Part shown: one piece after another, positions 1-8,693 of the stretch
Layout of the letters: each line of letters starts with the position of its first letter
Numbering within the stretch: the first letter of the stretch is position 1
Source: Rhizophagus sp. LPA8_4_AMF
Taxonomy: Eukaryota; Glomeromycota; Glomeromycetes; Glomerales; Glomeraceae
Direction: 5' to 3'
Length of the DNA stretch: 22,154 nt
NCBI GenBank assembly: GCA_021464525.1
Contig: JADRCO010001141.1
Coordinates: 1 to 22,154 of the forward strand
Translations under genes and position numbers: made by a program
Notes under the pieces: model-generated
The model's input: the letters and a program-made list of their open reading frames with translations, nothing else
Database searches by the model: none
Told to the model about the DNA's origin: nothing

Positions 1-630
1 ATAATGGGGGTCTAGGATATTATCCTGGACACCGGGGTCTAGGTTAAGATTCCCCATTGAAAATCAATCAATTCTGAAATAGCCTAGTGTTGCTGATTAT
101 TAAGGTAATACGTCCGAACCAATCAACACTAGTTGTTGCAATACACTTGTATCACTTACCCGCTGTAACACATTCTCAGCCCATGATTATTGTATAAATT
201 GTCAAGAGTCCCATTATATATTTTTTTTTTTTCAGCCCATAAAATTTTTGTTTTCCTGATTTTTTTTTTTTAGCTTTTTTTTTCCGACCCATCACACATT
301 TCTGCGCCTTATTTATGATCAACATGATCGGAACCATATTAAGTAAATTGTAGGAGTATAAAATGGGGTGGACAGGATTTTTGGCTCGTTAAAAGTTGGT
401 AATTTATTTGATGAGCAAATTTTAAAATATAAAAAAAGCAGTCTAGTTTACCTAAATTAACAGTGGAGAAAAACAAAAATTAAAAGGGACGCTTTACTGT
501 GGTTGTTATTTTTTTTTTAACAAAAAATTTTCAAGGTAATTAATTTATATTAGCATTTAAAAGATAAAAATTTCGCAATTACGTATAATTATTTAAATAT
601 GTCAACTTTAGTCCGCTTTGCGATTTATCG
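1..630. other. Intergenic edge and 5' flank of gene A
   Basis: No coding sequence is visible. The first 60 bases hold a repeat with hairpin potential, listed separately. An inverted repeat follows: CTAGTGTTG plus GATT at 84-98 faces AATCAACACTAG at 121-132. Thymine-rich runs lie around 220-290 and at 510-520, and the stretch before the gene is A+T-rich. No confident TATA box or transcription start can be assigned. An ATG at 599 lies out of frame with the gene start and is listed as an upstream reading frame. Confidence 0.5.
3..58. repeat. Short repeat with nested hairpin at window edge
   Basis: The ten-base word GGGGTCTAGG occurs at 7-16 and again at 34-43. The outer words AATGGGG (3-9) and CCCCATT (52-58) are reverse complements. 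Inside, GGTCTAGGATA is followed at once by a near reverse complement, TATCCTGGAC. This looks like the end of a small folded repeat or mobile element cut by the window edge. The family is not recognised. Confidence 0.3.
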
Positions 631-745
631 ATGGAAGAAGATTATTGCCATAAATTTATCCCAAGAAAACTTAAAGATTGTCCAGAATGTGGTAAACCCA
701 GAGTCTCTTTCGGATGGTGCAAAGATTGCGAGACTATTTCCATGA
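599..745 (+). other. Upstream reading frame overlapping the start of gene A
   Basis: An ATG 32 bases upstream of the gene A start opens a different frame. It runs 48 codons and ends in TGA at 743-745, so it overlaps the beginning of the main coding region. If the transcript begins upstream of 599, this frame would compete with the true start and lower translation. If transcription begins between 599 and 631 it is meaningless. Gene B has a comparable arrangement. No claim is made that the peptide is functional. Confidence 0.2.
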
Positions 746-2149
746 AGGAAAATTTTCCTTATTGGACATCAGGAAATAAAGAAATTGATGAACTAGTCCG
801 TCATACTCAACTAAATGTCTCTAAACCTTGTGATTATTTAGAATGGATTGATTTCGATAATCTTGATTTGGTAAAAAACATTGGTAGTGGTGGATATAGT
901 AGTATTTATTCGGCAGTTTGGATGGAAGGTCCAAGATGGAATTGGGATGAAGAATTGCAAGAATGGACCCGAACCGGTCCAATCAAAGTTACCCTGAAAC
1001 GACTTGATAATTCAATAAATATTACAAGTTCTTACATTGATCAGGTAATTAATACAGTGGCATACCGGATATAACGATAATATTTTACTTTTCACTACCA
1101 CGAGAGAATATATAAATATCGGTATAAATTTGATACAGCGAGTGAATCACACGATAAACAAAACAAAATCCTACTTGTAAAAGTAAATGATTGATTTCAT
1201 GTGTTTCCGTCTCTCCACCCGCTATTAAAGTATTATCATGTTTTACTGATAAATAATAAAATATTGAACTTTGCTCCAAAAACGCCTCTTAAATATCACA
1301 TTATACTATATTCATAATTCATTCTGCATTTATTTTTAATTTTAGATTAAAGCATATCACAAATGTTTACAATCAGCTTCGTTAGCTGATACATTTGGAA
1401 TTACGAAAGATCCAACATCTAATTATATGATTGTTATGAGGTATTACGAAAATGGTAACTTGTATCAATATCTTGATCGTTCCAATGGAATCCTTTCATG
1501 GATTAATATAATCGATAATTTAAGGGGAATCGCTGGAGGTCTTGAAAGGATTCATTCTGAAGGAAAAGTTCATAGAAATCTTCATGGAGGAAATTTACTT
1601 GTTGACGAAAAATTTTTTATAGGTACTCGTATTGCTGATGTGGGTCTTCATGGTCCATGTTATTACCATGAAAATAAAAGTATTTATGGGGTTTTACCAT
1701 ATATTGCACCGGAAGTTTTACGTGATAAAAATTACAGCACCGCTTCTGACATCTATTCATTTGGTATTATTATGAATACAATTTCAACTGGAAAAAGACC
1801 TTGGTATAATAGAGCTCATGATATTAATTTAGCAAAAAGCATTTGTGATGGTGAAAGACTTGAAATTCCGGAGGATACACCAAAATTTTTTGCGAGATTA
1901 ATGCTACAATGTTTGGACAATGATCCAGAAAAACGTCCAACCGCTTCTAACTTGAATGAAACATTGGGTGAATGGATTATCTTAATTTGTGAGGATCCAA
2001 ATCCTTCAGAGATTTCAGATGAAAGTTCAGTTGCTGAAGTGAAAAGATGGGAAATGATTTCACAATTACCTAAAAAAAATACTCCTCCGGAAGAAATACA
2101 TCCAGAAGCGTATTACACAAGTAGACCTTTGCGCTTTCTGGATTCTTAG
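631..2149 (+). CDS. Zinc-knuckle kinase-like protein A, probable pseudokinase (exons 631-1044 and 1346-2149)
   Basis: Joining 631-1044 to 1346-2149 removes a GT-AG intron in phase 0 and gives 405 residues. Residues 17-33 carry CPEC...CKDC (C17, C20, C30, C33), a likely zinc knuckle. A linker follows with WTSGNKEIDEL (45-55). The kinase fold spans about 80-350: glycine loop IGSGGYSS (84-91), beta-3 lysine in VTLK (K123), HRN (214-216) with N221, DVG (236-238), APE (259-261), SDIYSFG with D273, and PEKRPT with R335. The catalytic Asp of HRD is Asn216, the expected alpha-C Glu is Gln138, and the third glycine of the loop is Ser90. Transfer of phosphate is therefore unlikely; an ATP-binding, scaffold or regulatory role is inferred. 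The tail after 350 is acidic and short, without Sel1 repeats. The ATG at 631 is chosen because it aligns with the internal Met start of gene B. Substrate and partners are unknown. The family resembles the TKL-like kinases expanded in Rhizophagus. Confidence 0.85.
1045..1345 (+). other. Intron of gene A (301 bases, phase 0)
   Basis: The donor is CAG|GTAATT and the acceptor is TTTTAG|ATTAAA after a T-rich tract. Splicing joins Gln138 to Ile139 and restores the frame IDQ-IKAYHKCLQSAS, which is also read across the junction of gene B (INQ-IKTYHKC). Reading through would reach a stop at 1072-1074. The antisense open frame inside the intron is not considered real. Confidence 0.85.
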
Positions 2150-3214
2150 TGATTATGGTTATAATTTAAATTATATTTAATTTTTTTTGTAATTTTTTTT
2201 TTATTTTTGATTTGTAATTTTTTTTTGTAATATTTTTTATTTTTTTTTTGTTTATAAGTTATATTTCGTTAGTTCGTTGTCTATTGAATATTTTTTATTT
2301 TATTTTATTTTTATTTAATTAGATCGACAATAAAAAATACGAGATATTAGTAGAATTGATCTGTAAATTTTTTAAAGAAAACGTAATTTTGAAGAATAGG
2401 GAACACTGATAATTCAGATTAAAGAACTTTTGATAAAATTTGTTAATTTATCGAACATAAGTTTTTTAACTAGATAAGTAAACTCAATTAGGTTTCAACT
2501 TTCTTTGTATCATCTGTTTAATGTTTTGACAGTATAAGTAAATAATCTTTAGCTAGGTGAGATTAGGATTAGGAGGATATTAAAACTTTTTTGAATTTAA
2601 AAATCAAATAAAAAAAGAAATTACAAAATCTCAAATGTTTTTTACCAATCGTTTCTTATCAGTTATTATTATATAAATTAATTAATGTTATCAAGGAGGA
2701 ATGTATTTTTCTACATACTGTACATTTTGTTTTCCGTAATAAATATCTCATTATGTCATTTGAATATTTATTTAGCAGTTAAGACTTTAATTTTTGAGCG
2801 TAATGCAACTGCCAGGAAAATATCCACGATCATTATTCGCTAGTAAAAGATCTTAAAGGAATAAAGTTATCATTTTAATAATAATAATGAGATCTATGCA
2901 TAGTATAATAGTATATGGAATTGTTTCAATCAATTTGATTAAACTTTATGATTTTTGAGTACATCTACTTGTTCAAATATTTTAATTATCTAGTAATATG
3001 TGATACATAAAAAAAGTAAATGAAGAGTCGTCCGAGATCGTAACTGAATGTGTTCAAGGTTCAATCAACAAATATTTTGTAATTAAAAATAACCGCACAC
3101 TTATTCTGGGAATGTATAAATATTTTTTTGTGCCAAATGTTTTTCACCCAAATTTGTTAAAGAGCCTCTTAATATTTCAAAAACAAAAAAAAATTTTAGA
3201 ATGTGATTGTCAAG
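2150..3214. other. A+T-rich intergenic DNA after gene A
   Basis: The first 170 bases downstream of the gene A stop are a mosaic of long T runs, as expected of a fungal 3' untranslated and termination region. Beyond that there are only short, randomly placed open frames in all six frames. No gene, RNA or confident repeat is visible up to the tRNA-like element near 3215. Confidence 0.5.
2329..2334 (+). terminator. Possible polyadenylation signal of gene A
   Basis: AATAAA occurs 180 bases after the gene A stop, following T-rich tracts. In DNA this A+T-rich the hexamer occurs often by chance, so the assignment is weak. It is the first one after the T-rich region in the gene's orientation. Confidence 0.2.
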
Positions 3215-3278
3215 ATCTTAGACTAGAATCGAACTAGCCAAAGCATAGACATGCTCTCCACCAGAGTGTAATGAAGAT
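3184..3278 (-). ncRNA. tRNA-like element, degenerate (possible tRNA-derived SINE head or tRNA relic)
   Basis: Read on the minus strand, 3278 to 3215 folds in part like a tRNA. The ends ATCTT and AAGAT pair as an acceptor stem. CTCT-GGTGG-AGAG forms a D-arm. GCTAG-TTCGATT-CTAGT forms a canonical T-arm with a 5-base stem, a 7-base loop and a B-box-like GTTCGATTC. A T-rich run downstream (complement of 3184-3193) could end Pol III transcription. At 64 bases it is about ten short, and the anticodon arm is reduced to a small hairpin, AGCAT-GTCT-ATGCT, with no normal 7-base loop. A working tRNA is therefore unlikely; a tRNA pseudogene or SINE remnant fits better. Confidence 0.35.
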
Positions 3279-3490
3279 GGAACGTGAACATTCTTTCACA
3301 TCATGAAAAGTACAATTTATACTAACCAGTTAAATCACGTAATTCGATCACGATCCATAGTTCCATAAAAAGCAATAATCAGACAAGAGTTACTCTTGGA
3401 GTTACTGATGTGATAAATAGTTAATGCGACAAATAAAAGGTGACGACTTTCACAGTGATCATCATTTAAAATTCCATATATAGGGTGATC

Positions 3491-3535
3491 AGATGTAAAA
3501 CCTAGACATCACCAGAAATAACGGCGTTTTTACTA
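3491..3535 (+). repeat. Direct repeat, copy 1 of 2 (45 bases)
   Basis: The copy begins AGATGTAAAACCTAGACATC and ends in GTTTTTACTA. The first 20 bases are identical to those at 3586-3605 and the rest differs at a few positions. The two copies start 95 bases apart. The family is not recognised. They may be the ends of a small insertion or a local duplication. Confidence 0.55.
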
Positions 3536-3585
3536 ATAAAACTGCAAAAACAAACTCCTTTTATACGAGAGATATACCTCGTTAC

Positions 3586-3630
3586 AGATGTAAAACCTAG
3601 ACATCGTCAGGAATATGGGCGGTTTTACTA
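3586..3630 (+). repeat. Direct repeat, copy 2 of 2 (45 bases)
   Basis: This is the second copy of the 3491-3535 unit, with the same 20-base opening and the same TTTTACTA ending. The 50-base spacer between the copies is A-rich and holds no gene. Confidence 0.55.
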
Positions 3631-4814
3631 AAAAATATCCACAATGTTGGATTTATTTATAGAAAAAATAATCAGTGGGTATACGCAAAATCACATAACT
3701 ATTACAAAAAGTTATTCAAAATATGAGTAACTCAGAGACATGTTGCGCAATTTATCAATATCAATTGCGACTCTATGACTCTGTGGCGTAAATTTTGAAA
3801 GACCTATTTTTTAGATCTAGCACTTTTAAACACAATAATATGCGGAAGAAAAAAGAAGAATGATTACAATAAACGTAATAGATAATTGCATAAGGTCTAT
3901 AATTATACTCCATTATGTTATGCTGGGACAGTGACCCACAAAAAATTGATGTCCCATCCAAGTCCATCTAAGATATGTAAGCTCAACTGTTATTTTGTTA
4001 TTTTATATGGTACAACTTCTTAGTTACTAATTGATCTTGACATTTTCGCCATTTATTAATAAACTAGGTAGGTGACTAATTTATTTTTATTTGGATCAAG
4101 GATTTATTTTTATATCGTTTGATTGTTATTGACAATCGGAAAACACATAAATTTGTAAGAAATACTGATTTGCTCAATCCCACTACTTTTTACTATAGCA
4201 ACAAGATTTTCGAAGTTATAAATAAAAAAAATGTTTTATCATTTACACGCTCACGTTGTGCAGGATGACGTTACGATTTGTCGCAATGTCACATCTTAAT
4301 ATCGTTTATTCTGAACAGAATTCCTTTTGTTTTGCGAAAAAAGAATATGAATGGATTCTAAAACATTCAATTGATCAAAAATTTCTTGTATTTTGAGATG
4401 AAATAGCATAACAATTTAAATTTAAATTTCTTGTATATTTTATATTCTGTAAAATCAAGTCCATATTATCATTAAAATATTTATAATCATTCCCATAAAC
4501 ATTACAACCTCAAAAGAATGTAAATTTCAATCAATACTTCAAATAATTGTATTTATCCATTAATAAATTATCATTAATTCCATACCATCTTCATTTAAAA
4601 AGCATAAATAAATTTTAATACAACGATAATGTTTCCCATAATAATGGGATGGCTAAACGACACCTAACCTATTAACTAAAATACATGGAAAATACTGCAC
4701 AATTTCTTTTGGTAATAATCATTTAGCTATTAATTCCGTAAATCTGTCATGTGAATCGCTGATTAATCTGATCTCTTTTTTTCAGCACATAAACTGCATG
4801 CTTCGAAAAAAAAA

Positions 4815-5563
4815 ATGAATCTCACACCTGAACCGTTGAACGATACAGGTATAATTTTTAATTATTTAAAAGGGATGAATATTATAACTCTTTAAAAAAT
4901 TTATGGTAAGAATATTTTATTTTATTATTATTTTTTTCTTCTTTTTTAGTGCGATTATTTACAAATACTTGCGTTTACTTATCATTTAGATCTTAGGTTA
5001 ATAATTAGCATTTACAATAGAAATATTAATAACGCTTAGCAATAATGAGTTTGTAGTTGACAAATTTATACCTTCTCCAATCTAAAGATTTAGAGAAAAA
5101 ATTTTTTCAGTCAAGGTTGTCGTTGTACTAAATTATTTTTATACATAGAGAAAGAAAGAAATTTAATTTTTAATCTTTTTTTTTTATTTTTACGCGCCAT
5201 TAGGAAAAGAACAATCAACAAAAAATGACGTTGGAATAGTGGGTGAGAGAACGAGTGATAACTAATTAAAGAAAAATTCTTTTTTTTCGATATTATTTGA
5301 CTAATATTGTTATTTTTGTTACCAGCGGTGAAAAAAACTATCAATGACTTGGGAACGCAACTTACAATCAACAAAAAAATAAGATTTAGCATATATTGCA
5401 GTTACCAAGAGGCAAAGTCGCATAAAAAAAATAATTTTTTTTAACCTTAGATCAAGAAGGATTACATTTTATAGATATTGTTCTGGGAAAGAATAATGTC
5501 GAAAATTTGTTAGAAATCGGAAGAGAAGATTTATTTAAAGAAGATGGTGTTAAAGAAGAATAG
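4815..5563 (+). CDS. Possible small split gene or gene remnant (4815-4848 joined to 5451-5563)
   Basis: An ATG at 4815 opens eleven codons (MNLTPEPLNDT) and runs into a donor-like G|GTATAA at 4848/4849. At 5450 a T-rich tract ending in CTTAG precedes an open stretch of 113 bases. Joining the two keeps the frame (phase 1) and gives a 48-residue product whose second part is rich in charged residues and ends in REDLFKEDGVKEE before TAG at 5561-5563. The implied intron of 605 bases is long, and further exons could lie inside it or after it. No family is recognised. The matching phase and protein-like composition are suggestive only; this could be a gene fragment or chance. Confidence 0.2.
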
Positions 5564-6440
5564 AGAAAAAAATACGAAAACGAGAGGAAACGAAATCAAA
5601 AAGTAACATAATCATTTATAGAATCATTAATATCAATGAGCTAGTTTCTTATAAAATTCAGGAGTTCCTTTTCCAAATTCTGGTCTGAAATCCATTACAT
5701 ATTTCTAACATTGAGACAGTATCATGTTCTCTTTTATGAAAAGGTGATTTTCCAGATGATAATTCAGAAAATATTCTCTATTCAAAATTTTTTGACATAC
5801 AATCGATCACCTCGCGTATATTTCAATGAAATTAAGCTATTATCAGATGATAAATATTATATTCTGAAAATTCCGCTGGAGGAAGTAGAAATCTCAAATA
5901 TACCCCGAAACGAGAATGATCATGAGAATACGATCTAGTTTATTATACAGTATATTCACGAGAAACGTGCAAACTTATATTTGTCAGTCCACTTACTCCT
6001 TCAAATAATTTGGTGGAAATACCAATGATTTATTCTTCATATATTCCCTTCACAACTTCTCTTATATATCCATCTACCAAATAATCATCCCTTTTTTTTA
6101 ACTATATCCAAATCGTTGATTCTTTATGATTCTTATCCTATAGCCTAGTATTTTTCTATAAATTAAACCCAAAATTTTATATTTTTCATTTTCATCACGT
6201 AACCTGTAAGAGCATAAAGGAAATCCTTAATATATTGTATTTTGTGAATTTCCAATTTTTTTATGAAAAAAATCTTCTTTTTATAAATTATTCTATTATT
6301 TATTAACTTCTGTTTTTTGATTGGGTGTTTCAATAGCGCAATTATTAGAAGATTTATGTAATACTCCTTTTGCGCTTCATTGTCTTGAGAGGCGAGATAT
6401 TTCTTCTGATAGGTTATGATTTTGATACATAGAATTATCA
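5564..6440. other. A+T-rich stretch with one short open frame
   Basis: It contains only the short open frame ending at 5938, listed separately, and otherwise unremarkable A+T-rich sequence. The antisense 92-codon frame at 6163-6441 is lysine- and isoleucine-rich and looks like low-complexity composition, so it is not annotated. Confidence 0.4.
5711..5938 (+). CDS. Short unidentified reading frame (possible exon)
   Basis: 75 codons are open from the ATG at 5711 to TAG at 5936-5938. The second half, from KLLSDDKYYILKIPLEE onward, has protein-like composition with many acidic and polar residues. An acceptor-like TTTTCCAG at 5748-5755 suggests that the real part may be an exon beginning at 5756. 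It lies 150 bases after the possible small split gene and could be a further exon of the same decayed locus. There is a faint resemblance to the LxLWKV-IP region of Crinkler-type proteins, too weak to name it. Confidence 0.2.
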   Translation: MRQYHVLFYEKVIFQMIIQKIFSIQNFLTYNRSPRVYFNEIKLLSDDKYYILKIPLEEVEISNIPRNENDHENTI

Positions 6441-6441
6441 A

Positions 6442-6774
6442 GTGGAGGTAGGATCAAAAGGTGCGGTATGTGTGGTAGCAAGTGCAGTTGTTGCAATTGC
6501 AGTTGCAGTTGCAGTTGCAATGATAGTAGCAATAGCAGTTACAGTTATAGTAGCAGTTGTAGTATTAGTTGCAGTAGTAGTTACAGTAGTAGTTGCAGTT
6601 GCGGTAGTGGTGGTGACATTTGCGGTGATTGTCGCTCGAGCTCTTTGTGATCCTGTTTCATCATCGTTGTTATTTAAAATCGACGAAATTCTGATATTAT
6701 TCCTTATTAATCAAGGTCTCATTAAAGGAAATCATAAGGTAGCTTACTTTCACTTCCAGATCGTTTACGTTTAA
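6442..6774 (+). CDS. Reading frame over a trinucleotide-repeat tract, doubtful
   Basis: 110 codons are open from 6442. Residues 10 to about 65 are almost only Ala and Val because they are read from an imperfect GCA/GTA/GTT repeat. The tail after ARALCDP has ordinary composition, including LFKIDEILILFLINQG, and ends at TAA. The repeat lacks stops in this frame because of its sequence, so most of the length is uninformative. The tail may be a genuine coding remnant, since more protein-like frames follow at 6850-7207. No signal peptide, domain or family can be assigned. Confidence 0.2.
   Translation: MEVGSKGAVCVVASAVVAIAVAVAVAMIVAIAVTVIVAVVVLVAVVVTVVVAVAVVVVTFAVIVARALCDPVSSSLLFKIDEILILFLINQGLIKGNHKVAYFHFQIVYV
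6472..6616 (+). repeat. Imperfect trinucleotide/hexanucleotide microsatellite (GCAGTT-type)
   Basis: About 145 bases are built from GCA, GTT, GTA and related triplets, with four near-perfect GCAGTT units around 6484-6520 and then degenerate GTAGTT/GTAGCA units. It is sharply more G-rich than its flanks and strongly strand-asymmetric (few C on the + strand outside GCA). The triplet phase is held over most of its length, so one frame reads Ala/Val, another Ser/Cys/Asn/Tyr. Confidence 0.85.
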
Positions 6775-6849
6775 TCAAACTAGAATTTATGGTTAAAAAA
6801 TTATTTTATATGTACATAATTTTTGAATAAACTATTATAAAATAGAACT

Positions 6850-7207
6850 CTTTTTTTTTACCGATAATAAACTTGGTTTAAATCCTAGTAAATCCCATAT
6901 TTTTTTAACTCTTGAATTAAACCTTACAATTTATCCAAAGAAATGACATTCCAAGATCTGTTTGTTTGATAATTTCGTAGACTATTTCGCCGATTTTCAG
7001 CAGTCTTTTTTTAGGAAAAAAATAAATAAAAATAAGAAAAAAAACTAATTATGAACTAATAAAATTTAATTTTATACATTTGTTTTTATCGATTTTATTG
7101 AACTTACATTATCAGGAATCGACGATTTGGAAATATACGTTAACAATAAAAAAAAATATTTTAAGGAAAAGTGGATGAATGAACAATTTCCTTTTGGAAA
7201 TACTTGA
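6850..7207 (+). pseudogene. Possible degraded coding region, unidentified
   Basis: Several consecutive stretches read like protein although stops and frame changes separate them. One frame gives TDNKLGLNPSKSHIFLTLEL up to a TGA near 6942, then in the same frame LFDNFVDYFADFQQSFF. A second frame, from about 7070 to TGA at 7205-7207, gives IDFIELTLSGIDDLEIYV and ends KWMNEQFPFGNT. The pieces are on one strand and in order, as expected for an old broken gene or for exons parted by introns. No family is recognised, and in a locally less A+T-rich region chance frames are possible. Confidence 0.2.
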
Positions 7208-7675
7208 ATGTTTCTTTGACAAAAATAATTGCAATACAGATAATACAGATATAAAAATAAAGTGTTTAAAGATTCACTATCTAACATTTGCATTTCTCAG
7301 TTGTCAATTAATGTTTCTTTCTCTGCAAGCTATTTTAAGCAATCATGACCTTGAATATATTAAATCTCATAAGAAGGTTCTTTATTATATGCATATATGA
7401 TTTTAAGCGATATACGGTAATTTCTTTAATGTAAGTTCCTTTGAAAGCTAAGATTCGAAGATTCACGATGTAATGTGTAACGAAAATAAATAAACGCCTT
7501 CAAATCGAGGCATTTTTCGCCGACGACTAATTTAGAAATTTTTGAAAGAGAAAATATCTGATGATCCATCATTGATTGGATTGACGTGCTTAGTTTTTTT
7601 TGATAACTTTGTTTAAAAAGGAATACAAGTATTCTCACGAATTTGGTGAAACTAAATAAGACATAAAAAGCTAAT

Positions 7676-7714
7676 TTTTAATAGTGATTATGTAATTTTA
7701 ATAGTGATTATGTA
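7676..7714 (+). repeat. Tandem duplication, 20-base unit, two copies
   Basis: The unit TTTTAATAGTGATTATGTAA at 7676-7695 is repeated at 7696-7714 without change over 19 bases. The perfect identity suggests a recent slippage duplication. Confidence 0.85.
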
Positions 7715-8108
7715 TAAATTATTTTATTAATTGTGCGCCGTAAAACTTTTAGTCGTATTTTAACGCTCATTTTTATTATTTCTCTTTACCAAGTTAGGTT
7801 AAAATGCCCCAATAACTGAGTTTTAACCACGAGATAACTTTCTTTCGGGCAAGTTAATGGTTTCACTGTCAATTTATATTTTTTATATTGACTTCAAGAT
7901 CAAAGACATAATTATTTTTAAATTTTTCATTATTTTTGATTAAATGATCGCACTTTTTTTTTTGGACTGTCGCTACTTTTTTATCTTGAGCTTGACATGA
8001 ATACGTTAATAACGATATTATCGTGTTATTAAAATAAAGCAAATATAATTCTTTTTATAAAAAAAATTAATACAAAATAATTTGTAAGAATTCATGTTCT
8101 CAAAGCTA

Positions 8109-8229
8109 TTACTTAACATGCAACTTTTTCACGATTTAAATTTTTTTTATGATATACCTTAAAACTTTTTAAAAAAGGTATTACATAATTCGTTATTATA
8201 CAAAAAAAGGTTACTTAATATGCAACTTT
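8109..8229 (+). repeat. Direct repeat pair of 19 bases, 102 bases apart
   Basis: TTACTTAACATGCAACTTT at 8109-8127 recurs at 8211-8229 with a single change (C to T). Between them lies A+T-rich sequence with a smaller mirrored motif, CCTTAAAACTTTTTAAAAAAGG. The origin is unknown. Confidence 0.5.
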
Positions 8230-8397
8230 CAGTTAGGTATAGCACTAAAAGAATCATCCGTTTCCCAAATATAATTAAAATGTATCTTATTTTTTTTGTT
8301 TCGAAATTTTATAATTATGAAAATAAAATACGGTTTCTACATATAATAATTTAATCCTATAATATTATTCATCCAAAATCTCGAAATTTAAACGGCA

Positions 8398-8693
8398 ATG
8401 GTAGAGATGCTTATATTCATTAACCCTGAAAATAATTCCAAAGTCAACCCTTTTCAATATTGGTTATTTGAACCTAGCAATTATAATATAATTGCAATAA
8501 TAATGGATTTTACTCCAAATATAAAAGATAATTTGGATTGTTGGTGGAATTAAAAGTATATTTCATTCAAATTATGGGAAAGTATACAGGGAATCCGTAT
8601 CAGAAACTGTTTCATATCATGTTAGTCAAAAATTACCGTGCTATATACTTGCCGCCAAATCCCATCTATAACTTGGACCTTAACCCGGTATGA
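8398..8693 (+). pseudogene. Possible decayed coding segment, unidentified
   Basis: Three overlapping short frames on the + strand read like protein: 8398-8553 (51 codons, beginning MVEMLIFINPENNSKVNPF), 8525-8671 (GGIKSIFHSNYGKVYRES, ending LAAKSHL) and 8532-8693 (ending IYNLDLNPV). Only one could be real at any point. The pattern fits a coding sequence broken by small insertions and deletions, or a region with fewer A+T bases and therefore fewer stops. It is followed after about 230 bases by the open frames at 8925-9386. No family is recognised. Confidence 0.2.

Larger units (their letters stand above)
3279..4814. other. Intergenic DNA with a direct repeat pair
   Basis: Apart from the direct repeats at 3491-3535 and 3586-3630, no feature stands out. 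The antisense 64-codon open frame at 3773-3967 shows no recognisable motif. The sequence is A+T-rich throughout with scattered stops in all frames. Confidence 0.45.
7208..8397. other. Intergenic DNA with short tandem and dispersed repeats
   Basis: No gene is supported. The open frames at 7179-7400 (+) and 7426-7638 (-) have no recognisable motif. Two local repeats occur: a 20-base tandem duplication at 7676-7714 and a 19-base direct repeat at 8109-8127 and 8211-8229. A+T content is very high from 7900 to 8390. Confidence 0.45.

Noticed and set aside
1085-1279. Antisense 64-codon frame inside the gene A intron
   Set aside because: It lies wholly within an intron supported by two paralogues, and its composition is ordinary for a chance frame.
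3480-3640. CRISPR-like arrangement of direct repeats
   Set aside because: Only two copies, not identical, in a fungal nuclear setting; CRISPR arrays are not expected.
5111-5392. Antisense 93-codon frame
   Set aside because: Rich in Lys, Phe, Ser and Leu from poly(A)/poly(T) runs, with no motif and no supporting neighbour.
6163-6441. Antisense 92-codon frame
   Set aside because: Low-complexity Lys/Ile composition expected from A+T-rich DNA; no domain visible.
6468-6650. Ser/Cys/Asn-rich + strand frame over the microsatellite
   Set aside because: The cysteine pattern comes from the trinucleotide repeat read in a second frame; it is not a metallothionein-like gene on this evidence.
7179-7400. 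73-codon + frame and its antisense partner
   Set aside because: No recognisable feature; both are consistent with chance, although the different frame ending at 7207 is kept as a weak coding trace.
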